Source: Prosapia bicincta (lineage: Eukaryota > Arthropoda > Insecta > Hemiptera > Cercopidae). From it: a stretch of 64,000 nt of DNA. The translations under genes and the position numbers were made by a program. Below the pieces are notes generated by a model, which was given only the letters and a program-made list of their open reading frames with translations, did no database searches and was not told the origin of the DNA. Location: contig JBAIZL010000006.1 in assembly GCA_036971475.1 (NCBI GenBank), forward strand, positions 134,433,231-134,497,230. Direction: 5' to 3'. Below are positions 36,001 through 64,000 of this stretch, piece by piece (within the stretch, counting starts at the first letter, position 1; each line of letters starts with the position of its first letter).

Positions 36001-38122
36001 AGGCAGGAGTCTTGCTAGACTCTTGTTACTTGTGTTAGGGTCTCAAGGACAACCTCTGTGGAGCATAGGCAGGAGTCTTGCTAGACTCTTGTTACTTGTG
36101 TTAGGGTCTAAAGGATAACCTCTCTGGAGCATAGGCAGGAGTCTTGCTAGACTCTTGTTACTTGAGTTAGGGTCTCAAGGATAACCTCTCTGGAGCATAG
36201 GCAGGAGTCTTGCTAGACTCTTGTTACTTGTGTTAGGGTCTCAAGGATAACCTCTCTGGAGTATAGGCAGGAGTCTTGCTAGACTCTTGTTACTTGTGTT
36301 AGGGTCTCAAGGATAACCTCTCTGGAGTATAGGCAGGAGTCTTGCTAGACTCTTGTTACTTGTGTTAGGGACTCAAGGATAACCTCTCTGGAGTATAGGC
36401 AGGAGTCTTGCTAGACTCTTGTTACTTGTGTTAGGGTCTCAAGGATAACCTCTCTGGAGCATAGGCAGGAGTCTTGCTGGACTCTTGTTACTTGAGTTAG
36501 GGTCTCAAGGATAACCTCTCTGGAGCATAGGCAGGAGTCTTACTAGACTCTTGTTACTTGAGTTAGGGTCTCAAGGATAACCTCTCTGGAGCATAGGCAG
36601 GAGTCTTGCTAGACTCTTGTTATTTGTGTTAGGGTCTCAAGGATAACCTCTCTGGAGCATAGGCAGGAGTCTTGCTAGACTCTTGTTATTTGTGTTAGGG
36701 TCTCAAGGATAACCTCTCTGGAGCATAGGCAGGAGTCTTGCTAGACTCTTGTTATTTGTGTTAGGGTCTCAAGGATAACCTCTCTGGAGCATAGGCAGGA
36801 GTCTTGCTAGACTCTTGTTATTTGTGTTAGGGTCTCAAGGATAACCTCTCTGGAGTATAGGCAGGAGTCTTGCTAGACTCTTGTTACTTGTGTTAGGGTC
36901 TCAAGGATAACCTCTCTGGAGCATAGGCAGGAGTCTTGCTAGACTCTTGTTACTTGTGTTAGGGTCTCAAGGATAACCTCTCTGGAGCATAGGCAGGAGT
37001 CTTACTAGACTCTTGTTACTTGAGTTAGGGTCTCAAGGATAACCTCTCTGGAGTATAGGCAGGAGTCTTGCTAGACTCTTGTTACTTGAGTTAGGGTCTC
37101 AAGGATAACCTCTCTGGAGCATAGGCAGGAGTCTTGCTAGACTCTTGTTACTTGTGTTAGGGTCTCAAGGATAACCTCTCTGGAGCATAGGCAGGAGTCT
37201 TGCTAGACTCTTGTTACTTGTGTTAGGGTCTCAAGGCTAACCTCTCTGGAGCATAGGCAGGAGTCTTGCTACACTCTTGTTACTTGAGTTAGGGTCTCAA
37301 GGATAACCTCTCTGGAGTATAGGCAGGAGTCTTGCTAGACTCTTGTTACTTGTGTTAGGGTCTCAAGGATAACCTCTCTGGAGTATAGGCAGGAGTCTTG
37401 CTAGACTCTTGTTACTTGAGTTAGGGTCTCAAGGATAACCTCTCTGGAGCATAGGCAGGAGTCTTGCTAGACTCTTGTTACTTGTGTTAGGGTCTCAAGG
37501 CTAACCTCTCTGGAGCATAGGCAGGAGTCTTGCTACACTCTTGTTACTTGAGTTAGGGTCTCAAGGATAACCTCTCTGGAGTATAGGCAGGAGTCTTGCT
37601 AGACTCTTGTTACTTGTGTTAGGGTCTCAAGGATAACCTCTCTGGAGCATAGGCAGGAGTCTTGCTAGACTCTTGTTACTTGAGTTAGGGTCTCAAGGAT
37701 AACCTCTCTGGAGCATAGGCAGGAGTCTTGCTAGACTCTTGTTACTTGTGTTAGGGTCTCAAGGATAACCTCTCTGGAGCATAGGCAGGAGTCTTGCTAG
37801 ACTCTTGTTACTTGTGTTAGGGTCTCAAGGATAACCTCTCTGGAGCATAGGCAGGAGTCTTGCTAGACTCTTGTTACTTGAGTTAGGGTCTCAAGGATAA
37901 CCTCTCTGGAGCATAGGCAGGAGTCTTGATAGACTCTTGTTACTTGTGTTAGGGTCTCAAGGATAACCTCTCTGGAGCATAGGCAGGAGTCTTGCTAGAC
38001 TCTTGTTACTTGAGTTAGGGTCTCAAGGATAACCTCTCTGGAGCATAGGCAGGAGTCTTGATAGACTCTTGTTACTTGTGTTAGGGTCTCAAGGATAACC
38101 TCTCTGGAGCATAGGCAGGAGT
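33041..38122 (+). repeat. 66-bp satellite, 77 units without indels
   Basis: The unit starts CTTGCTAGACTCTTGTTACT, continues TGTGTTAGGGTCTCAAGGAT and ends with CTCTCTGGAGCATAGGCAGG-AGT. The array is 5082 bp, exactly 77 x 66, so no unit has gained or lost a base. Unit variants (TGAG/TGTG, ATAGGC/ATAAGC, GAGC/GAGT) recur in neighbouring units, as expected of unequal exchange. All six frames have a stop in the unit. Each junction contains the dyad GAGTCT-TGCT-AGACTC. Confidence 0.97.
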
Positions 38123-38167
38123 CTTGCTTTATTATATAGTCCTTATATCCATTTGATAGTGACAACT

Positions 38168-38262
38168 ATATATGTATATATATATATATATATTTCGCGT
38201 GTGTGAACTTATGATTGTGCACGCGCGCGCGTGTTTGTGTGTGTTTGTGTGTGTGTGTGTAT
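38168..38262. repeat. TA, CG and GT microsatellite cluster
   Basis: Short TA, GCGC and GT runs immediately right of the satellite. Confidence 0.9.
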
Positions 38263-39655
38263 TAGGTTTACATCAGTTATGAACTTTTAACATTTTTTAA
38301 GGTATAACCTACATTTCACAAGGCTTAAATCAAGTTTATCATGCAGGATTGCAGTCATGGAAGTCCATACCCTGGGGCGATGAGGGATCGGCGGCCCCCT
38401 AGATTTAAAAACCATAATAAATACCAAGGGTTGTATGTAGACCAGTGGATTTTTTCGAGAATGTTATTTTAAAAGTTGGTGCATTAAGAGACATGACTTA
38501 GGACTGAAACATTTATATAGAGAAAAATGTGTGTTTTCCTTGAATATTTACGGGTTATTTTACATTTGTAAAAAAATCGCGTATTTTGGTTAATGTGTTT
38601 ATTTTATTTATATATTAAGTACCTTGGTCCAGCACTTTATAGTGATAGGTTAAACAAGGTAAAACTTGACTTTTTCAGTAATGCCTTCACAGAAAATAAC
38701 GTTTGATAAGGGAGCTTATGATAGCAGCTTCATCGGTTGCATGGTGAGATATATTTATGTAACTAATATATTTATATTTAAGTTTAAAAAATACCTGAGG
38801 TTTTTATTGTCCTAATCAGCTTCAGTTTCATACTCAGATTGTAATTCTTGCCCAAATGTAAATGGAAGGGGCGACCTAATGTTAGTGTTATAGAGAGGGA
38901 TGCAGAGCCTGGAATGTAGAGAACCCCGTTTTTAAACAATTATAACTATTGATCACATATATGTCCTTCAATAAACCGAACTTTCTTATTACATCTTTTT
39001 GCTTTGAGAGAAGATGTCATTTTAAGTTCTGAAAGCTTCTGTAGCTATTACTCTTTGCAACAATAACTCTTTCAAGCAATTTATTAATAAGCCTCACGTA
39101 GACTTACATGTAATACGTCATATATAGCAAACTGTTATGCTATATGTTATATACGTTTCATAGCGAGATTCTCACGTTCTTCCGTTCAACCCTTCTTCAG
39201 ATTCATCAATATTTGCCTTTTCAAGAGTTTCTCACTACAACAGTTGGGAGATTCTAATAGTTTTCAGCTGTAGCACTATAAACATAGCGAAAGAGAATAC
39301 ATTATGCCATTTTCAGTCTAGCGCACTGTGTAAACTTTGCTAAGAGTTGCGCCCTCTTAGCGGCCGTCCTTGTATTCTCGTGTCTCTTGTATACTTCAAA
39401 ATGAAAACTTATTTTATTTATTCAAAGAAATATCAATAAGACTCTAGCTCCATTGAAAGGGGAGTAACGAATCTATTTACTATTTAGGACCTGTTCAGGG
39501 TTTGTTGTAATGTACGATTCCATAAATACTGTAAGTGGCAAAATCAGCAGTACTGCAACTGAATAGGTTCAAGTTGCCTTTTCGATCAGCTGTACCTACT
39601 TTGATTGTTGCCGCGTATCCGTGTTGACGTATTAATTTGAGGTTAGTTTTAGCTT
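38263..39655. other. AT-rich interval, nothing recognised
   Basis: No frame or repeat supported. Confidence 0.45.
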
Positions 39656-39657
39656 AC

Positions 39658-40320
39658 ATGGTACTAACTACTGCAAAGAAAGCATTTATTGTAGAGCATT
39701 ATTATAGCTCATTTGGAACTGGTTGTGCGGTTGGGCCGAGTTTGTCACACACTGTACTTCGTTTCCAGGAACAATTTCACAAGACCTACCTAGTGACGCT
39801 GTAACTATTATTGCTGATATTGTTGATATATTTCGAAGATCAGGCAGTTATTTGGCACAGAGGAATTGCTTTTCAGGTCATCCAAAAACTGCAAGTGAAA
39901 CCCCCTTAAAAATGTTACAGTCGCCGAAAAGAAACCTGATATGAAACCTCAGGAATGTTAAAACCTGCATTTTGGTTCACAATTGTTCAAGCAAGATGGC
40001 ACAACCAGCCACACTGCCTTAGACAACATTTATTTCCTTCAAGAAACTTTTTGAAAACGCCTCATTTCCTTTAGACCAAATTTTCCTTACCCAGCCCACT
40101 CCCCCGATCTTAAGCCTACGTCTGGGGAATGATGAAGGAGAAGATTTTCCGGGATGACCCACCAACTACCCGCGTCCAAATCTAGGAAAGAATCGCCATG
40201 TGTATACTGAGCACAGAACAGCCCACCTTCACCAAAATGATCCAAAACCTTCAAAAACGTTATGAGTATTCCCTCAAATGGAACGGAGTTCATGTAGAGC
40301 TTGTTTATACTAGAGTCTAA
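39658..40320 (+). pseudogene. Tc1/mariner-superfamily transposase relic with internal deletion
   Basis: From the ATG at 39658 the frame reads MVLTTAKKAFIVEHYYSSFG, then PSLSHTVLRFQEQFHKTYL, the helix-turn-helix start of insect elements whose proteins begin with '...FIVEHYYRSYG'. A frame shift follows, and the reading resumes with LQSPKRNL. The central part of the core is missing. From about 39970 the remnant LFKQDGTTSHTALDNIYFLQ (second catalytic aspartate) is followed by FPYPAHSPDLKP (third block) and degraded sequence. Stops, frameshifts and the missing middle make it non-functional. It belongs to the same broad group as the fragment at 16790-17030. Confidence 0.7.
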
Positions 40321-40482
40321 CCTATTTGACTGAATTTAACTGTATGTGTTCGTAAAACTATTTAAATGAAATGAAATAAAATCTTACATCTGTTTCAGTA
40401 ACGTTAGTTTTGCTGCAAACGTTATAATATAATTGGTTTCTTTACAATAACAGGTTTGAGCAACTGTGATGTAATTTTCTAT

Positions 40483-40669
40483 TTTAAATAAATAAAACCT
40501 CTTTACCATCAAAACGTTTTATCCTTATGTAGATTTCGATTGCAAAGTAATCGTCTTCGATACTTGTAATGATTTCTTGTAAAGATGATTGCTTTACAAT
40601 TGAAATCTACATAACGATCTATATGAGGATAATTTGTTTTGATGGTTAACAGGTTTTATTTATTTAAAA
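40483..40669. mobile_element. Hairpin (fold-back) element with hammerhead-like cores, 2
   Basis: Left arm about 40483-40570 and right arm about 40585-40669 are inverted copies (AATAAATAAAACCTC against its complement, and TTATGTAGATTTCGATTGC against its complement). The minus-strand core in the left arm reads TCGAAGA (40554-40560), a stem ATTAC/CAAT-like, then GAAA (40534-40537). The right arm is more decayed. The outer arm sequence resembles that of the hairpin at 6704. Confidence 0.65.
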
Positions 40670-42540
40670 AATAATGTATACATTTGATTTCTAAAAAAAA
40701 TGTTTCTCGTATGGTTCCATTTCTTTCTATATTTTATTCACTATAAAATAAACTTCCGTTTTATTGATATTTTTGTACTTAAAAAAAATAAGTTTTTATT
40801 TTGATTTACACAAAAAGTGAAATTCTTATTATATGACTTCTTTTAGGAACATAAGTGTATATTTGAGTACATTTTTCTGCCTTTCCAAACATTACAATAT
40901 TCGAGTACATTTCTTTGCCTTAATTACTCCCTTTTCAAAGGTTAAATAGCACTGTTCGCATAAATATTGAGTGCGTCTTTAAGACACATTGAGTTCACTC
41001 AAAACTAAACTATAAAGACGAATAGTACTCTTATAAAGAAAGTACTATTTAAGTTTTAAAAATGTAGTCATTTCAAAACGCGTCAACAATGGAAAACATG
41101 TGACATCTCCTTTTTTTATTATTTTTGTTTTTCTTTGACAATCTCCTCACTGGCTTAAGTTGTTCTCCGTCAGTTGTAATGACCATCTTGTCAAATTGTT
41201 TATAAACTAAAGGAATACATATTTATTTAATACTCTGTCTACCTACAATATGCCTGATAACAGTTAACATAAAAAAATTACTTTAGAAATATTACTACAA
41301 ATTAATTGAATGGTATAATTGTTAAAGGGCATTTAATATTTGAGTCAAAACTTGAAAAATTCATAAATAAGTTTTAAAGAGGCAAGTAAAATAATAAACC
41401 AAAATATAAACTGACAATCATAAAACATATCCAAGTATACTCATTAAATTTTCTGTTTGCATAAGTTTACACTTAATAACGAGCCAATCATAAAGCTTTC
41501 GTGCGTACCTCTCGGTTTATTCAGCTGCAAGTGAGTACTTCTAATGGAAAATATGTTTCCATTGTGCCCTGAGGACGATGGAGTATATTATATCAATCCC
41601 AAAGTTTAAATAAGAAGATATATACTTGGGATCAAGAGAAGTAAATTTGTGTGACAGAATAACAAAGCATATCCATCTAACTCTTTTGAAAAAAAATCTA
41701 AAAATTAAAAATAACATTTTTTTAAAAACATTTATTATATTTCCAAGTCATATTTTGGGAAATATTTTATATTTACTTATAAAATAACAAGATTATTTTT
41801 GACGCATTTTAGGTATAACAGTTATCAATTAGGTATAAATATTCTGCATGTACTATTTCCTCACTAAGCATTTATTATATTAGGAAATATTGAATGCGAT
41901 ATTACTGTAAGATACAAACACATAAAGTTACTGAGTTTTTTAAAGAATATTCGTATTAGCCTTTCATTTTACACCCATATACAAGAGTAGTGAAAACATT
42001 TTGTGTCCATACGTTCAATTATTTCATTTCATAAGAACACAAAACCGGCTTTCGTAATTAGGAAGAGGTAAAATGTTTATTTTTAACTTTTTGGCGTTGA
42101 TAATTCAGGTGTTAATAACTTTTAAGCAAAGGGACAAAAACTATATTTTCTTGTTTAAATGCATACAACCCTAAATATTTTCATACACTCTACTTAATAC
42201 ATCCTTTAAAATTTTTCTCTTACTAAGTTGCTTTTTTAACCTGGCGAAAAATCAAACTATATAATACAATTAATAAAATTAAAACATTTCAAAGCAAGAG
42301 TATATAATAAAACTATTATTGTTTTTGAAATATTTTAAATTTATTAATAATATATAAATATATCTTGAGAAATTAGAAAAAACCGTTCAGTTGAAATATT
42401 TGTTAAGTTTTAAGATTTGTAAAAGCAGAAACATTTTCGCAGTGTGAATAATTTTAATTGATGCCATTATATCAGAATTCAATAATTGCTATTGTTCTAT
42501 TTATTAGAATTCCTAATTTTATGGTTAAATTTTATTAGGG
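40670..42540. other. AT-rich upstream region of the secreted-protein gene
   Basis: No frame, element or repeat recognised. Confidence 0.45.
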
Positions 42541-42604
42541 CGTGGTTAATGATAAGCCTAGCTCGTTAGGCCCGGCGGTCTATTCTGACGCATAGGACTA
42601 GAGC

Positions 42605-42612
42605 TATATATA
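42605..42612 (+). promoter_or_regulatory. TATA box of the secreted-protein gene
   Basis: TATATATA lies 45 bases upstream of the ATG of the signal-peptide exon, in a locally GC-richer stretch (42540-42660). With the usual 25-32-base spacing, transcription would start near 42635-42642 and the leader would be only about 15-25 bases. This inference supports the choice of ATG. Confidence 0.6.
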
Positions 42613-42656
42613 CAGGTGTAGTGGCAGGAGAAGGCACCATTGATCATCTAGACATC

Positions 42657-60423
<17,767 letters not shown>

Positions 60424-60570
60424 CATCTATTGCTATTATTTGCCAAACCATGTACCCGTAATCAGTTACATAGTATACCTGGAACCTATATATCCATTAT
60501 ATTATAATATATAACTATCTGTGTATCCATTATACTAACTGTAATGTAGCCAAAGTATCAATTATAATTT

Positions 60571-60576
60571 AATAAA
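60571..60576 (+). promoter_or_regulatory. Candidate poly(A) signal
   Basis: AATAAA 148 bases after the stop of exon 4. Further AATAAA copies follow near 60622 and 60770, so the one used cannot be told. Confidence 0.45.
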
Positions 60577-60599
60577 TAACTATTATATCGGAAATCTAT

Positions 60600-61685
60600 A
60601 TATGCAGTATTTTATAATAAATAAACAAATTTATCTGAAACCTATGTACCCATTATACTATAATAGATACATAGTAGGTATCTGAAAGTGTATTGAATGT
60701 CATATTGTTCTATTTCCATTTCTTTGTGAATATGAGGATCCTTAAGTTTTTTTCGATTATGTTTCTATAAAATAAACCTATAATTTTAGAATTGTTTTTG
60801 CCCTAAGTTTCTTACTTCGCAAATGTTAATTGCTTGCATTAACAAGTAAAAGTTCATATAGTTTTCCATGGTGTATTTCCAAGGTATCGCATCTAGGATT
60901 GCATCTTGTTGTTATGAGATATCGAATATGTTATTTAATTTTTTTTAAATGGTAAATAAAGTAACATAGACACATTTTACTATAAGCAATCTTTTCGGAC
61001 TCTAAAATCAAATTAATAACCACTCTGGGACCAATAGTGTTTTCTTCATCTCTATATTTTGCATCTAAAATTTCATCGGTTTTATAGCGAATTATTTCTG
61101 AAGTTTACCATTATGTATGAAATAATTATATAAATAGGCCTACGGGGAAATTATTTTAAAAGAACAAGTTATTAGGGTGCATAAGGGTCGTATATGTAGA
61201 CACTTCTTTTAGACGGATAATCTTGGCAAAGCTGTTAGAATGACCCAGTAGATTAGCGCAACTAGACGATTAATTCCTCAGTATGGAGGAAATTAAGACC
61301 TGTTTGTGGTACTTCCATTCCGTTTACAGTTATTGCGCTGATGCAACCGAATGGGAGATCGATCACAATCAATGCCGATATAGATAATGTACTTTGAACG
61401 TCACTTTCTAACTTATCTTCTACTACAGCTTATAATAGATTATTCCAAATGTATAAACTGAAGGAAGAAGCAATGCCTTTTACTGTTGAATTGTCTGGAG
61501 ATTCTTCTTTGAACATTCCGTCCTCTTTTGGGTAAAACGAATCAGTTCTCTCGTCAACGAATGTTTTTGCACCAGGTCCTGATTCCATTGTTTGCGCTAT
61601 GATAAAACATCTATCATCATCGGCAAAATAAGTCATACGTCGGATATACAATCGTTTATTCGAGGACCAAGGTTTTCCCTACGCA
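60600..61685. other. Interval without recognised genes
   Basis: It contains short A/T-rich direct repeats (ACCTATGTACCCATTATACTA-like, 60480-60690) and a 73-codon minus-strand frame (61430-61651) that I cannot identify. Confidence 0.4.
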
Positions 61686-61689
61686 TGGT

Positions 61690-62115
61690 TACAAGCGACA
61701 GTAATTCCTCTTTTAAAACCAGGTAAAGACACAACCAATCCCAGTAGCTGTAGATCTATATAAATTACAAGTGCTTTGTGATAACTACTGGAGAAAATGG
61801 TTAATCGACGTCTTGTCTGTTACCTAGAAACCAACGAGCTTATTTGCAACGAACAGTGTGGTTTCAGGCAAGGCCGATAATCAGTTGACCAATTGCTATT
61901 GTTAGAATCTGCTATTGAAATGCCTTTATCTTGCGTCAAACACATCTTGCTATTTTCTTCGACTTCGAGAAGAGGAATTCCGAAAACTTTAAAATCATGG
62001 ATATACAGGGCAAACTCTTAGCAATCATCGTTAATTTTGGGTCAAATAGGTCTTTTCCAGTTCATATTCAAATAGTTACAAACAGGAGAATTGTGTATCG
62101 CAGGTTAGTCATTAC
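61690..62115 (+). pseudogene. LINE reverse transcriptase fragment, heavily decayed
   Basis: Readable pieces in two frames include LLKPGKDTTNPSS, LLEKMVNRRLVCYLETNELI, NEQCGFRQGR, HLAIFFDFEK and IQGKLLAIIVNFGSNRSFPV. These are the finger and first-aspartate blocks of an R1/jockey-type LINE. Stops and frameshifts are frequent. The sequence ends before the active-site box. Confidence 0.65.
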
Positions 62116-62206
62116 CATTATTTGCTATACTAATAACGCCATATTTGCCATTTCCATTAATAGTATAACTCGTAATGTACGGTTCACTATTCCCTATTTG
62201 TAGATG

Positions 62207-62340
<134 letters not shown>

Positions 62341-62344
62341 CTCA

Positions 62345-62640
62345 TTTTATTACTAAAACTCGGAGGTATTTTAACGATGTAGAGCACTTAGCTCCAGCCT
62401 TTGTACTTCCCATCTTTACCACAGGACTAGCTTAGTGGATACCTACCTTTTTGCAGAAACCAAGTATCCACCTGATGCTAAACCTTCTGACATCTTCTGG
62501 TCTACATACCTGTCAGCCTAACCACTTTCTCCTTGCAGCTCCCAAAGCAGGACACTCACAGAGTACGTGGATTGGGCTTTCCTCTTGGTTCTCGTCGCAT
62601 CTTTTGCACACAGGGGACCTAGATCTTTCAATTTTGTATT
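62345..62640 (-). pseudogene. LINE C-terminal Cys/His tail fragment
   Basis: The minus-strand frame reads RSRSPVCKRCDENQEESPIH, then VLCECPALGAARRKWLG: the C-x2-C...H-x4-C zinc tail that follows RNase H in I/R1/jockey-type LINEs. The remaining sequence to 62345 (PEDVRRFSIRWILGF) is the usual extension. Orientation is opposite to the RT fragment at 61690, so they come from separate insertions or a rearrangement. Confidence 0.7.
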
Positions 62641-62673
62641 AAAGCCCCATCAGATTCCCATGGTTTGTGACCA

Positions 62674-63330
62674 TCCTGGAACGCACACCCCTCGTATGTA
62701 GGCAATATTAGTGCACTTCTCTACATCTCCTGGAACGCACACCCCTAGTATGTAGGCAATATTAGTGCACTTCTCTACATCTCCTGGAACGCACACCCCT
62801 CGTATGTTGGCAATATTAGTGCACTTCTCTACATCTCCTGGGACGCACTCCCCTCGTATGTAGCCATTATTAGTGGACTACTCCACATCTCCTGGAACGC
62901 ACACTCCTCGTATGTAGGAAATATTAGTGAACTTCTCAAGATCTCCTGGAACGCACACCCCTCGTATGTAGGCATTATTAGTGCACTTATCCACATCTCC
63001 TAAAACGCACGCCCCTCGTATGTAGCTATTATTAGTGCACTTCTCCACATCTCCTGGAACGCACGCCCAACGTATGTAGGCAATATTAGTGCACTTCTCC
63101 AGATCTCCTGGAACGTACACCCCTTGTATGTAGGCAATATTAGTGCACTTCTCTACATCTCCTGGAACGTACGCCACTCGTATGTAGGCAATATTATTGC
63201 ACTTCTCCACATCTCCTGGAACGTACACCCCTCGTATGTAGGCAATATTTGTGCAATTCTCCACATCTCCTGTAACGCACACCCTTCGTATGAGGCAATA
63301 TTCGTGCAGATCTCCACGATTTTCCACTTC
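62674..63330 (-). repeat. 54-bp minisatellite, about 12 units
   Basis: The + strand unit starts CCTGGAACGCACACCCCTCG, with TATGTAGGCAATATTAGTGC and ACTTCTCTACATCT. The period is a multiple of three, so on the minus strand a frame of 149 codons (62878-63327) reads an 18-residue repeat, GDVEKCTNIAYIRGVCVP. A TAG in one unit (near 62880) ends it, and the same frame reopens to the left. No promoter or splice site was found. Being open may follow simply from period and composition, so I list it as a repeat and not a gene. Confidence 0.85.
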
Positions 63331-63334
63331 TCCT

Positions 63335-64000
63335 GAGAATTTTCTATTTGTATTGTAATTGTATAGAAATCTACAAAATTTTATAATTTTCCAATTTGTT
63401 TATTAAAGTTGTTTTACTATTTGTTAGTCATTTTTCATTTTTGTTTTCCACATTTTATGAATTTTCTAGAACATCTTTTATCAAAATTACTTTTAAGTTC
63501 ACATTTGCTTAATAAAAGTCGACCATAATGAATTATTCATTTTTAATGTTTCCTTTTCGACTTCGTAATTAAATGATAAACCACCACAACTATTTTAGTA
63601 ACAATGTTCGTAAAATTACTTTCAAATTCACATTTGCTTAATACTTTTTTTGATAAAAGTCGTTATATTGGATTAAACCATTTAGAATTATTGTTCTCCG
63701 TACAAATATAAGTTCATAACTTTGTCTTTTGCGTCATTACAAAGTTGCTTGAGGAGGTTTTAGGGCATTTGGGGGATTCATTACGAAAGACAAGCATGCA
63801 CAACTATTCCCGTATTTAATTTCAAGTTTAAACCAGAGACGGCCAAGAGGCATATACTGGCCGACAAGCATTTTAATCTTGCCCTGTCAGGTATTCAGTG
63901 TTTAGGTCCTTAAAACAAAAAGAAACATACGATATAATATCAGACATTTGTAAACGAATATTTCGCTGTATTAAAATATGGTTTATGTTGGTTTTATGTT
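63335..64000. other. AT-rich interval to the window end, nothing recognised
   Basis: A short direct repeat (CAAATTCACATTTGCTTAAT and variants) occurs at about 63498 and 63626. No coding sequence. Confidence 0.4.

Noticed and set aside
33041..38122. CRISPR-like array of regular units
   Set aside because: The repeats are contiguous with no variable spacers, and the context is eukaryotic; it is a satellite.
33041..38122. Telomere-like TTAGG/TTAGGG in the satellite
   Set aside because: One TTAGGG per 66-bp unit is not a telomeric array; the rest of the unit is unrelated.
39121..39200. Another hammerhead-like core (complement of CTTCTTCAG with GTTTCA)
   Set aside because: The distance between the two core halves is too long and no stem could be paired convincingly.
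61430..61651. 73-codon minus-strand frame with YFADDDRCF
   Set aside because: The FADD resemblance to an RT active site is not supported by neighbouring RT motifs on that strand.

Overview
The window is AT-rich animal DNA of insect type, possibly hemipteran; that is a guess from its transposon families and AT-rich introns, not a proof. It contains very little host coding sequence. Most recognisable sequence is decayed mobile elements (BEL/Pao, mariner-like, pogo-like, piggyBac, hAT-Buster, Penelope-like and I/R1/jockey-type LINEs), simple repeats and three large tandem arrays.

The main host feature is a gene I do not recognise, on the + strand from about 42.6 to 60.4 kb. Exon 1 (42657-42707) encodes a 17-residue signal peptide just downstream of a TATA box. 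Exon 2 is 44983-45069 and exon 3 is 59035-59895. Exon 4 (60334-60423) ends in TAA. All junctions are phase 0, and the predicted secreted, Lys/Asn-rich, helical protein is about 362 residues. A second copy of exons 2-4, with their splice sites, lies at 10886-10972, 13430-14290 and 14719-14813. That copy is a pseudogene: in-frame stops, a frameshift, and a stop codon replaced by a TA/TG microsatellite. Exons 2 and 3 have the same lengths in both copies (87 and 861 nt), and differences in one conserved stretch are all synonymous. This establishes the reading frame and shows that the family was once under protein-level constraint.

Layout: 0-3.7 kb, 5'-truncated BEL/Pao element with a probable 3' LTR. 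3.8-7.7 kb, mariner fragment in a TA repeat, Penelope tail with inverted ends, piggyBac C-terminus, pogo-like element. 7.7-10.5 kb, inverted-repeat-bounded block holding a 161-bp tandem array and a tRNA-like SINE. 10.9-14.9 kb, the pseudogene. 15.0-16.7 kb, a Penelope-like element with inverted termini that carry hammerhead-ribozyme-like cores. 17-25 kb, mostly unrecognised AT-rich DNA with two piggyBac deletion derivatives and transposase scraps. 25.6-28 kb, a LINE with RT and RNase H. 33.04-38.12 kb, a 66-bp satellite of exactly 77 units. 39.6-40.7 kb, a Tc1/mariner-like relic and a hairpin element. 42.6-60.4 kb, the secreted-protein gene; its roughly 14-kb intron 2 holds a hAT-Buster element, a Penelope fragment, a hairpin and a local duplication. 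61.7-63.3 kb, LINE fragments and a 54-bp minisatellite.

The observations most worth following are the secreted-protein gene family and a group of hairpin elements that look like Penelope terminal repeats, with hammerhead-like cores, but without a coding body.
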